Assembly: GCF_000186865.1 (NCBI RefSeq)
Contig: NW_008705572.1
Coordinates: 579,384 to 643,383, forward strand
Direction: 5' to 3'
DNA length: 64,000 bases
Source of the DNA: Aureococcus anophagefferens
Taxonomy: Eukaryota > Sar > Pelagophyceae > Pelagomonadales > Pelagomonadaceae
Part shown: piece after piece, positions 19,628 to 27,755 of the stretch
How positions within the stretch are numbered: the first letter of the stretch is position 1
How the letters are laid out: the number at the start of each line of letters is the position of its first letter
The notes under the pieces: generated by a model
Seen by the model: the letters and a program-made list of their open reading frames with translations, nothing else
The model's database searches: none
What the model was told of the DNA's origin: nothing
Translations under genes and position numbers: made by a program

Positions 19628-22006
19628 ATGGCCGCGTCGCCGGCGCCGTCGGCGAGCCCGACGCTGCGCGTCATGCGGCTCTACAAGCCCAAGCTCTACG
19701 TGGACAAGCGCGGCGGCGCCCCCGGCGCGACGCGCCTCACGTCGGCTTTGGTGCTGCCCGACTCCTTCGGGAACATCTACAAGGGCGAGACCTTCTTCGC
19801 CTACGTGAGCGTGCTCAACGCCGAGGACGCGCCGAGCCCGACGCTGCTCGACGTCGCCGTGTCGGCGAAGCTGCAGGCGCCGTGCGCGAAGCGCGCGGTG
19901 GAGCTCAAGGACACGAGCGAGCGGCGGCGCGCCGAGGCGCGGGCCGACGGCGTCGACCCCGACAGCTGGCGGTCGCCCGACATGCCGCCGACGCGGCGGC
20001 GGGCGAACCCGGCGGCGGAGCTGCGCTGCGGCGAGAACGTCGACATGATCGTCGAGCACGCGCTGGGCGAGTGCGGCACGCACACGCTGCGCGTGTCCGT
20101 GTCCTACCGCCTCGCCGGCGACGGCGGCCCGCCCGACGGCCGCCCCGCGGAGCCGCGGAGCCTCCGCAAGTTCTACCGGTTCAACGTCCTCGACCCGCTC
20201 GAGTGCGCGCCGCGCGCGTGGCTCCTGCCGCGCGCGGCGGGCGCGCGCTACGAGGACCGCTACGCCGACGGCGAGGCGAGCAGCAACGAGCCGCCCCTGG
20301 GCGTCGTCGAGGTCGCCGTGAAGAACTCGATGCAGGAGCGGTGCGTGCTCGACGCCGTGACGCTCCACTGCGCGCCGGGCTTCGCGTCGCGCGAGATCAC
20401 GGCGCGCGACGGCCGCATCGTCGAGGTCCGCGGCGGCGCGGCGAACGCGGACAGGGACCGGCCGTCGTTCCTCGACGGCTACGCGGACCTCGCGCGCGGC
20501 GCCGACGACCGGGCCGGCCCGCCGCCGCGGCCGCCGTTCGAGGGCTTCGCCGGCAGGATCACGGACATGGACCCCGCGGACGTCAAGGAGCTGCTCGACT
20601 TCGACCCCCTGGCGCTCTACGACGCCAAGTGCCACCTCGAGCCCGGCGACGTCGTCACGAAGCTCTTCACGGTGCACCGCGCGGCGCGGCCGGCCGCGTT
20701 CCTCACGGGCGAGACGCCGCGCGACGACGACGGCGATTTGGACGAGCCCACGCCGGACAACGCGGGCTTCCTGAAGCTGAGCTGGTCCGCGGCCATGGGC
20801 GAGGGCGGCTCCGTGACGACGCCCGCCGTCGACTGGCCGCGCCGCGACGCGCTCGGCGAGGCCCTGAGCCAGGCGCAGCGCGACGTCGAGCGGCGCTTCG
20901 CGGCGAACGCGCCGCCGGACCACGAGGGCCTGCGGCCCCCGCTCGCGTCGTCGACGCCGGAGCCCCTGGCGCCCGCGGACGCGCGGCGCCAGGACGGCGC
21001 CGTCGTCTTCGTCGAGCTCCGGGGCCTGCCGCGGCCCCGGAGCCTCTACCTCTACGAGGCCGTCGACTGCGTCTGCGCCGTGACGAACCGCGGCGACCGC
21101 GACCTCACGCTCCAGCTCCAGTGGCGCCTCGCGGACATGCCCGCGGGCGTCGCCGTCTACGGCAAGTGCTACACGAACCTCGGCGTCGTCGCCGCCGGCG
21201 CGACGGCGCGCGCGCCCGTGAAGCTGCTGCCCGTCCAGGGCGGCCTCCACCAGCTCACGGGCTGCTACGTTTTGGACCTCGTCTCCCAGCACGAGTTCCC
21301 CATCCCGAACCTCGCGGACGTCGTCGTCTGGCTCGCCGGCGTCGTCGAGTACGACAAGCCCGAGCCCCTCGTCTTCCCCAAGAGCGACAAGCCCGTGTCC
21401 CGGCCGCCGCACCCGCCCGCCTTCGACGACGACGACGCGCCGGCCGACGCGCCGGCCGCCGCGCCCGCGGCCGCGGCCGACGCGGCCGCCGCGCCCGCGG
21501 CCGCGGCGCCGCCCGCGCCCGCGCCCGCGCTCGCGTTCCCGGAGGGCGTGCCGGCGCTCACGCCCCTCCCGGGCGGCGCGCCGCCGATGCCGCCGCCCAT
21601 CGACTACCCGGACGCCATGCCCGACGTCTCGCGCGACCCGCTCGTCCTCGACCCGAGCGGCCTCGAGGCGGCGGTCAAGGCGAAGCTCGCGCTCGAGGAC
21701 GCGGCCCACGCCGACGGCACGATCACGTACCACGCGGAGCTCGACCAGCCGCTGCACCCGCCGGTCCAGCACCCCGACGGCACGATCACCGTGCCGGACC
21801 CGGCGCCGGCGCCGGACCGGCAGGCCGCCGCGGACGTCTTCGCCGCGCCGCCGCCGGCCCCGGACCTCCCGCCGCCGCCGGCCCCGGAGTTCTTCGGCGG
21901 CCTCGCGCCGCCGGCGGCGCCGGCCGCCTCGGACCCCGCGGCCGCGGACCTCTTCGGCGACCCGCCCGCCGCCGCGGACCTCTTCGGCGACCCGCCCGCG
22001 AAGTAG
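19628..22006 (+). CDS. TRAPPC13: TRAPP complex subunit 13 homologue
   Basis: A single exon encodes 792 residues. LRVMRLYKPKLYVDKRG, LVLPDSFGNIYKGETFFAYV, ECGTHTLRVSVSY and LRKFYRFNVLDPLECAPR follow the conserved N-terminal order of TRAPPC13. VVEVAVKNSMQERCVLDAV, ITDMDPADVKELL and a C-terminal beta-rich part also fit the family. The protein belongs to the TRAPPIII tethering complex in ER-Golgi and autophagy traffic. It is longer than the roughly 400-residue animal form because of inserts and a 200-residue Ala/Pro-rich tail ending in repeated DLFGDPP. That tail may carry adaptor-binding motifs, which is inference. Confidence 0.85.
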   Translation: MAASPAPSASPTLRVMRLYKPKLYVDKRGGAPGATRLTSALVLPDSFGNIYKGETFFAYVSVLNAEDAPSPTLLDVAVSAKLQAPCAKRAVELKDTSERRRAEARADGVDPDSWRSPDMPPTRRRANPAAELRCGENVDMIVEHALGECGTHTLRVSVSYRLAGDGGPPDGRPAEPRSLRKFYRFNVLDPLECAPRAWLLPRAAGARYEDRYADGEASSNEPPLGVVEVAVKNSMQERCVLDAVTLHCAPGFASREITARDGRIVEVRGGAANADRDRPSFLDGYADLARGADDRAGPPPRPPFEGFAGRITDMDPADVKELLDFDPLALYDAKCHLEPGDVVTKLFTVHRAARPAAFLTGETPRDDDGDLDEPTPDNAGFLKLSWSAAMGEGGSVTTPAVDWPRRDALGEALSQAQRDVERRFAANAPPDHEGLRPPLASSTPEPLAPADARRQDGAVVFVELRGLPRPRSLYLYEAVDCVCAVTNRGDRDLTLQLQWRLADMPAGVAVYGKCYTNLGVVAAGATARAPVKLLPVQGGLHQLTGCYVLDLVSQHEFPIPNLADVVVWLAGVVEYDKPEPLVFPKSDKPVSRPPHPPAFDDDDAPADAPAAAPAAAADAAAAPAAAAPPAPAPALAFPEGVPALTPLPGGAPPMPPPIDYPDAMPDVSRDPLVLDPSGLEAAVKAKLALEDAAHADGTITYHAELDQPLHPPVQHPDGTITVPDPAPAPDRQAAADVFAAPPPAPDLPPPPAPEFFGGLAPPAAPAASDPAAADLFGDPPAAADLFGDPPAK

Positions 22007-22069
22007 CCGGCGCTAATCGATCTTGGGTCCTTTCCCCCAGAGTGGTGGATCTCGCCTACGCGCCCGGTT

Positions 22070-22855
22070 TTACGTCTGGCTGGCCGCGCCCCACAGCTTG
22101 AGCGTCTTGTCGTGGGACCCGGACACGACGCGGTCGCCCGACGGGAACACCGCGACGCTGCTGACGTCGTTCGAATGCCCTTTCCACGTCGCGAGGCATT
22201 CGTCCGTGCTCACGTCCCACAGCATGAGCGTCTTGTCCTCGGACCCAGACACGACGCGGTCGCCCGACGGGAACACCGCGACGCTGTTGACGCCGTTCAA
22301 ATGCACTTTCCACGTCGCGAGGCAGTTGCCCGTGCTCGCGTCCCACAGCTTGAGCGTCTCGTCGTCGGACCCGGACACGACGCGGTCGCCCGACGGAAAC
22401 ACCGCGACGCTGTTGACGTAGGTCGAATGCCCTTTCCACGTCGCGAGGCAGTTGCCCGTGCTCCGGTCTCGCGCGTCCCACAGCTTGAGCGTGTTGTCCC
22501 AAGACCCGGACACGACGCGGTCGCCCGACGGGAACACCGCGACGCTCACGACGTTGTCCGAATGCCCTTTCCACGTCGCGAGGCAGTTGCCCCTGCTCCG
22601 GTCCCACGCGTCCCACAGCTTGAGCGTCTTGTCCGTGGACCCGGACACGACGCGGTCGCCGGACGGAAACACCGCGACGCTGCTGACGTCGTTCGAATGC
22701 CCTTTCCACGTCGCGAGGCATTCGCCCCTGCTCCGGTCCCACGCGTCCCACAGCTTGAGCGTCTTGTCCGTGGACCCTGACACGACGCGGTCGCCGGACG
22801 GAAACACCGCGACGCTGGTGACGCCCTTCGAGTGCCCTTTCCACCCGTTCCTCAT
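22070..22855 (-). CDS. WD40 protein made of six nearly identical repeats
   Basis: The frame from the ATG at 22855 encodes 261 residues, essentially all repeat: six units of the form WKGHSxxVxSVAVFPSGDRVVSGSxDxTLKLWDA, some with an extra DRSRGNCLAT segment. The units are almost identical at DNA as well as protein level, so the array is recently duplicated or gene-converted. Six blades may form an open or incomplete propeller, or part of one. No signal peptide or other domain is visible. The ATG overlaps the ATG of the divergent gene. The frame stays open upstream to 23107, but that part is antisense to a gene-like frame. The partner and role are unknown. Confidence 0.7.
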   Translation of the reverse strand: MRNGWKGHSKGVTSVAVFPSGDRVVSGSTDKTLKLWDAWDRSRGECLATWKGHSNDVSSVAVFPSGDRVVSGSTDKTLKLWDAWDRSRGNCLATWKGHSDNVVSVAVFPSGDRVVSGSWDNTLKLWDARDRSTGNCLATWKGHSTYVNSVAVFPSGDRVVSGSDDETLKLWDASTGNCLATWKVHLNGVNSVAVFPSGDRVVSGSEDKTLMLWDVSTDECLATWKGHSNDVSSVAVFPSGDRVVSGSHDKTLKLWGAASQT

Positions 22856-23964
22856 GAAGCAGGCGGCCAAGAAGTCCAAGGAGAAGGCCAAGCGCGACGA
22901 GGCCAAGCGCGGCGAGGCGGTCCGCATGGATGGCAGCATGGGCAGCGCGGGGAGCGTCGTGTCGTCGCTGACGTCGGGGACGTCGAACTTGTCGCCGCTG
23001 GACATCGAGTTCGACGTCGAGCTCGGGGCCGGCGGCGAGGACGACGACGCGGCGAAGCCCACGCTCACGGCCGCGCACCGGCAGGAGATGGACTTCCTCG
23101 TCGCCATGATATGCTACGAGGCGAACGTGGCGCCGGCGGCCTTGGCGACCTGCGTCGCCTTCCAGAAGCTGCTGAACCTGACGCTGTGCGGCTGGAACAT
23201 GGAGAACGAGCCCTGGAAGGTCCCCGACCGCCGGTGGATCCTGTCCACGGGCCTGGAGCTCGTGCTTGCTGGCCTCGAAGCGCGTGCTGCTCTGCAAGTC
23301 GTCGAGCTCGTCGGCCGAGCGCAACTACAGCACGTGGGGCCTCGTGTTCACCAAGCTCCGCACCATGGCCTTCGCCATCGAGGACGACTACGCGCAGAGC
23401 GTGTCGCAGCTCGTCCGCCAGATCATCGAGGAGGACCTCTACGACGCGTACTGGGCGAACCACGCGGGCGACTACAACGCGGACCCCTTCTGGGACGAGG
23501 ACGTCTCCTACCGCGACACGCGGTCCATCCAGCCCGAGGGCTTCGTCGGGCCCGTCGCCATCGCGGCCATCGCGCTCGTCATCGCGCTCGTCTACCACCA
23601 GCGCTACAAGGCGGAGCACCACGCGCGCACGGCGGCGATCACGCGCCGGGCCGAGGCCGGCCGGCGGTCCGACGCGGTCCGCCGGTCCGTGTCGGACCTC
23701 GCGGGCCTCGACCTCGCGCGGAAGCCCGACGGCGCGGCGGCCCGGGATCCCGCGGGCGAGGGCCTCGCGGCGATCTACGAGGCCCGGGCGCCGCCGCGCA
23801 AGGCCGCGCCGAAGCGCCGGCCCTCGGCGTCCCTCAAGAAGAAGCGGGTCTCCGTCAAGAAGCAGGCGCCGCGGAGCGACGCGTCCGCGGGCTCCGCGGA
23901 CTCGGCGGACGCCGCGGCGTTCTACCTCTGCTCCCTGGGGGCGCAGGAGGACGAGTTCGGGTGA
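22854..23964 (+). CDS. Unidentified single-pass membrane protein with one frame break
   Basis: The frame begins at the ATG at 22854 with a lysine-rich helix (MKQAAKKSKEKAKRDEAK). It runs to ILSTGLELV near 23264 and continues one base out of phase as LLASKRVLLCKSSSSSAERN. One surplus base is the simplest explanation; no intron of reasonable size fits. The joined protein is about 370 residues. Its helical middle part includes HRQEMDFLVAMICYEANVAP and DDYAQSVSQLVRQIIEEDLY. One membrane segment (GPVAIAAIALVIALVY) near the C-terminal third is followed by a basic, Ser-rich tail (RPSASLKKKRVSVKKQ). I do not recognise the family. It could be intact with a sequencing error, or a young pseudogene. Confidence 0.5.
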
Positions 23965-24087
23965 CGCGCGCGCGGCGGCCCCGGCGCCGCCGACCGCGCG
24001 GCGGCCCCGGCGCCGCCGACCGCGCGGCCGACCCCGACGCGGTCGGACGGCGGCCCGTCGCCCCCCTGGGTTTAAAAAAAGGCCACG

Positions 24088-25098
24088 TTAGTCCCGCTCG
24101 AGCGAGAGCGCGAGGTCGACGTCGAGGACGGAGAGGCGGATGTCGCGGAGGACGTAGTCGAGGACGACGGAGTAGAAGGTGAAGACGCGGCGGTAGAACT
24201 GCTCCTCGACGATGTCCGGCACGTAGGCGAGGTTGATCGTGTCGTCGGCGAGGATCTCGTCGACGAGCGCGCGGACGTGCGCGTCGCCGAAGAGCCGTCC
24301 GGACGACTCGCGCGCGGCGCGGCGCCGGCGGAGCTCGTCGAGGTCGAGGGCGTCGAGGGCGTCGTTGGGCGCGACGTCGACGCGGAGCGAGTGGCCGAAG
24401 CAGTCGAGGCGGAACGTCGACGCGGCGTCCGCGAGCAGGTTGACGACGATCGCGGCGACGTTGTCGTGGAGCGCGCGCTCCACGGCCCCCGCGGCGCCGG
24501 CCTCGCCGCCGCTCGTCGCCTCGCGCTCGACCTCGAGGACGCGGTCCACGAAGGCCGCGACGCGCGCCGCGTCGACGACCATGCGGTCGTCGCGCGCGAG
24601 GCGCCGCCGGAGCGCGCCGAGGAGGTCGAGCGGCGGCCGCGCGGCGGGCGCCGCGTCGACGCGGAGGCCGAGCACGCGCGCGTCGGGCAGGGCGTCGACG
24701 CCGTCGTGCATGACGCGGAGCAGGATCTTCACGCAGTGGCCGTAGACGTACCGCTCCGCGGCCTGGAACTGCGCGGGCAGGCCCTCGAAGTCGCCGAGGT
24801 GGCCCCCGCCGACGAGCTCGGACGTGTACGCGTCGATGTCCGCGTCGCTCATGTAGCGCAGGGCGCCGCTCAGGCGGGGCTGGCGCGCCGGCGGCGCCGC
24901 CGCGGCGGGCGCGGCGGGCGCGGCGCGCGGCGCCCGCTTCTCCTCGACGCGGACGCGGTGCGTGACGCCGAGGAGCCGCGCCGTCGCGTTCATCGACGTC
25001 GCCACGGCCTCGTGGAAACTCAACAGCGAGTCCTTCTCCGTCGACAGCGCGCGCCGAAGCCGCGGCCGGAGCCGGCGCGACGCGAACCTCGACAACAT
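24088..25098 (-). CDS. Probable mitochondrial protein, unknown function
   Basis: The first true ATG, 25098, gives 336 residues starting MLSRFASRRLRPRLRRALST, a classic Arg/Ser-rich mitochondrial presequence with no acidic residue for the first 21 positions. A Pro/Ala linker leads to a helical domain containing LSGALRYMSDADIDAYTSEL, QAAERYVYGHCVKILLRVMH and NLAYVPDIVEEQFYRRVFTF. It ends with SVLDVDLALSLERD. I do not recognise the family. The open frame upstream lacks an ATG. Confidence 0.65.
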   Translation of the reverse strand: MLSRFASRRLRPRLRRALSTEKDSLLSFHEAVATSMNATARLLGVTHRVRVEEKRAPRAAPAAPAAAAPPARQPRLSGALRYMSDADIDAYTSELVGGGHLGDFEGLPAQFQAAERYVYGHCVKILLRVMHDGVDALPDARVLGLRVDAAPAARPPLDLLGALRRRLARDDRMVVDAARVAAFVDRVLEVEREATSGGEAGAAGAVERALHDNVAAIVVNLLADAASTFRLDCFGHSLRVDVAPNDALDALDLDELRRRRAARESSGRLFGDAHVRALVDEILADDTINLAYVPDIVEEQFYRRVFTFYSVVLDYVLRDIRLSVLDVDLALSLERD

Positions 25099-25337
25099 CG
25101 CGATCTCGACAGGGCCTACCTTCCATGCAAGATGCACTCAACACCAGGTTTTGCGCGGCTAAAGGTGCCGCAAAGAGCTGCCCAAGATTTTGGGAGTGCA
25201 ATCTGTTTCATTCAGCGCTGCCTCTCTCAGAGAGCTGGCCGCGGTGCGCAACGAGAAAGCGTGCTGCCTTGGGCGCCGCGAGCTGCGCCGCCTCGGAGCC
25301 GCGCGCTTCCGCGACGACCCGGCGACGCCCGGCGCGC

Positions 25338-25368
25338 CGCTCTAAGGCGCCGCCGCCGCCTTAGAGCG
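25338..25368. promoter_or_regulatory. 12-bp-arm hairpin just before a start codon
   Basis: Arms 25338-25349 and 25357-25368 (CGCTCTAAGGCG and its complement) pair perfectly around a 7-nt loop. The hairpin ends two bases before the ATG of the vWA gene at 25371. In RNA this would be a very stable structure at the start codon and could reduce or regulate initiation. This is inference; it could also be a DNA site. Confidence 0.7.
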
Positions 25369-25370
25369 CC

Positions 25371-26429
25371 ATGGCGCAGCCCGTGCTGACGGCCGCGGCC
25401 CTCGAGGAGATCAGCGCGGCCATCGCGCGGCCCGTGGGCAGCAAGGCGCACTGCGCGTCCGAGTTCCTGAAGAAGGAGGGCCTGCCGCCGGGCCTCGTGG
25501 AGGAGATGGACGGCCTCACGGACGAGACGCCGATGCGGTTCTGGATCATCGACAACAGCGACAGCATGCGGAAGAAGGACGGCCAGCACCTCGAGGTCGC
25601 CGAGGACGGGTCCATCTCCTCGACGCCCTGCAGCCGCTGGGCCGAGCTCGCGGACACGCTGCGCTGGCACGGCGCGGTCGCCGAGGAGCTCCAGGCGTGG
25701 ACGCAGTTCCGGCTGCTCAACGCGGCCATGGGCTGCCAGCAGAACATCACGGTGGGCGCGAAGAAGGGCGTGGGGCTCGGGAGCCTGGAGAAGCTCATCG
25801 GCAGCGAGCCCGTCGGCGAGACGCCCCTCGTGGCCGCCCTCAAGGGCGTCACGGCGGAGATCGCCAAGGTGTCGGACGCGCTCGTCAAGGCGTCCAAGGT
25901 CGCCGTCGTCATCATCGCGAGCGACGGCGAGCCCTCCGACGGCGACGTGCGCGACGCCCTCTTCGAGCTCCAGAAGCTGCCCGTGGCCGTCCGCGTGCGG
26001 CTCTGCACGAACTCGGCGGACGTGCTCGGGTTCTGGAACAAGGTCGACAAGACGTCCGCGGGCGGCCTCGACATCCTCGACGACGTCCACAACGAGGCCA
26101 AGGAGGTGGCCAAGGGCAACAACTGGCTCACCTACTCCCTCGTGCTGCACCACGTCCGCGAGTTCGGCTGCACGAAGAAGGTGCTCGACCTCCTCGACGA
26201 GCGGAGCCTCCAGCCCGCGGAGATCCGCGAGTTCATCGTGCTCCTCTTCGGGTCCCACCTCAACGCGACGCTGCCGGACCCGGGCGCGGACATGATGGGC
26301 TTCATCAAGGCCACGACGGACCTCCTCGCCGCGGAGCCGCCCATCTGGAACCTGACGCAGAAGAAAAAAACGGCCTGGATCGACCTCAAGCGCGGCCGCC
26401 GCGGCTCCGCGTCCTGCGCCCTCTCCTAG
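25371..26429 (+). CDS. Cytosolic von Willebrand factor A domain protein
   Basis: A single exon encodes 352 residues. PMRFWIIDNSDSM holds the metal-ion site D61-x-S63-x-S65. GSEPVGETPLVAALKGV supplies the distal Thr, and VAVVIIASDGEPSDGDV the third loop. There is no signal peptide, so it acts inside the cell. The C-terminal third (NNWLTYSLVLHHVREFGC, LDLLDERSLQPAEIREFIVLL) is helical and specific. Such algal vWA proteins are widespread and mostly uncharacterised; ligand binding through the metal site is expected. Confidence 0.8.
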   Translation: MAQPVLTAAALEEISAAIARPVGSKAHCASEFLKKEGLPPGLVEEMDGLTDETPMRFWIIDNSDSMRKKDGQHLEVAEDGSISSTPCSRWAELADTLRWHGAVAEELQAWTQFRLLNAAMGCQQNITVGAKKGVGLGSLEKLIGSEPVGETPLVAALKGVTAEIAKVSDALVKASKVAVVIIASDGEPSDGDVRDALFELQKLPVAVRVRLCTNSADVLGFWNKVDKTSAGGLDILDDVHNEAKEVAKGNNWLTYSLVLHHVREFGCTKKVLDLLDERSLQPAEIREFIVLLFGSHLNATLPDPGADMMGFIKATTDLLAAEPPIWNLTQKKKTAWIDLKRGRRGSASCALS

Positions 26430-26768
26430 GCGCGCGGGAGGCGCGCGAGGGGGTGGCGAGCGCGGAGGCGCGCGGAGCCTCGCTAAGTACGACGTCCCCG
26501 GCGGCCGCCGAGCGGCTCTACCGAGCGGCGCGAGCGCGGGCGCCTCCCGCGGGACGCCGAGTACCGCCGGTGGCCCATCGAGGCGCCGCTGGGCCCACCC
26601 CCCTGGCGCGGCCGTCGCTCTCGGCCGTCGCCGGAGCCCCGCCGGTCGAGGACCGCGCGTCGTTCTTCTTTCGGAGCTTACGGGCCCCGCGCGGCGCGGG
26701 GGGTCGTCGGGGGCGGGGTTCGGGGGTGGGATCTGTCGAAAATCGACGCCGCGGCGGCGCCGCGCCGC
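26430..26768. other. Convergent spacer without recognised genes
   Basis: This stretch of 339 bases lies between the stops of the vWA gene (plus) and the small mitochondrial protein gene (minus). Frames here are open only because of GC bias. I see no motif, RNA gene or repeat that I can support. Confidence 0.5.
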
Positions 26769-27129
26769 TCAGCGCGAGCCCGCCGGCTCGATGCCCGCGA
26801 TCTCGACGATGATCGGCGACTCCTCGAACTGGTGGAGCGGCGGCGGCGTGTCCAGCACCCACTCGAGGGTCTCGACGAGCTCGGGCACGACGACGTCGCT
26901 GTCGGCGCCGTCGCCGTACTTGACGACGTAGGCGTCCGTCGTCTCGAAGCGCGCGGCGCCCAGGCGCCAGGCCGCGGCGGGCGCGGCCCGCGTCTGCGAC
27001 GCCGCCACGCGCGGGGCGAGCCTGCGGGCGGGGCGGGACGGTCGAGCGCGCGCGATTCGCGGTGCGCGGGGAGAGTTTCGGGGTTTCGGGGGACGCGGGC
27101 GCGCACGTCCGGGCGAATCGGGACAGCAT
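26769..27129 (-). CDS. Small mitochondrial protein (91 residues), unknown function
   Basis: Exon 1 (27129-27107, 23 nt) and exon 2 (27021-26769) are joined by an 85-nt GT-AG intron in matching phase. The product starts MLSRFARTLAPRVAASQTRA, a convincing presequence that only appears after splicing. The mature part is RFETTDAYVVKYGDGADSDV ... LVETLEWVLDTPPP ... FEESPIIVEIAGIEP. The small size and single short domain suggest an accessory subunit of a mitochondrial complex, but I cannot name it. Confidence 0.65.
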
Positions 27130-27377
27130 CGTCCAGTCGCTCGAGGAAAGTCAATGTCGGACAAAAGATTTTGTTGACGTCGCGGCCGGCCCGAGGCGAG
27201 CTTCGTCCACTCCTCCGCCTGTGGTGCTCGAGCGCGCGCGCGCGAGCGGCGACGCGCGGACCCGAGCCCCACGACAGCGTCGCACAAGCCTGCTGATTCG
27301 CGCACAAAACGCGCGCAAATCGAGGACGCCGAAACCCCCCAGCACGTGCGCATAGTTACAGTTTCGCCGAAGCGCCC

Positions 27378-27701
27378 ATGGAGCGCAGCGCTCGGAAGCG
27401 CGACCGCGGCGGCTCCGACGACGAGTACGTCGAGGAGGCGAGCGAGAGCGACGAGGACGTCGGCCGGCGGCGGCGCGCGCGGCGCGCCGTCGACTACCGC
27501 GAGGACCGCGACGACTCGTTCGAGGACGGCGGCGGCGGCGCCGCGTCGTCGTCGGACGAGGACGAGGTCGTCTGCCGGCCCGTGCGGCGCGCGGCGCGGC
27601 CCGTGCGCGGCGGCACGAAGCGCGGCCGCGCGCCGTCGCGCGGCGGCTCCGACGACGACGACGACGACGACGCGTTCGACGTCGCCGAGGCGGACGCCGC
27701 G

Positions 27702-27755
<54 letters not shown>

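Noticed and set aside
22070..22855. Direct repeats read as a CRISPR array
   Set aside because: Units encode in-frame WD40 blades with no spacer-like unique segments, and the genome is eukaryotic.
27655..27755. GAC-rich tract as a microsatellite or regulatory element
   Set aside because: It is in frame and encodes an Asp-rich acidic stretch, which is common in nuclear proteins of this genome style.
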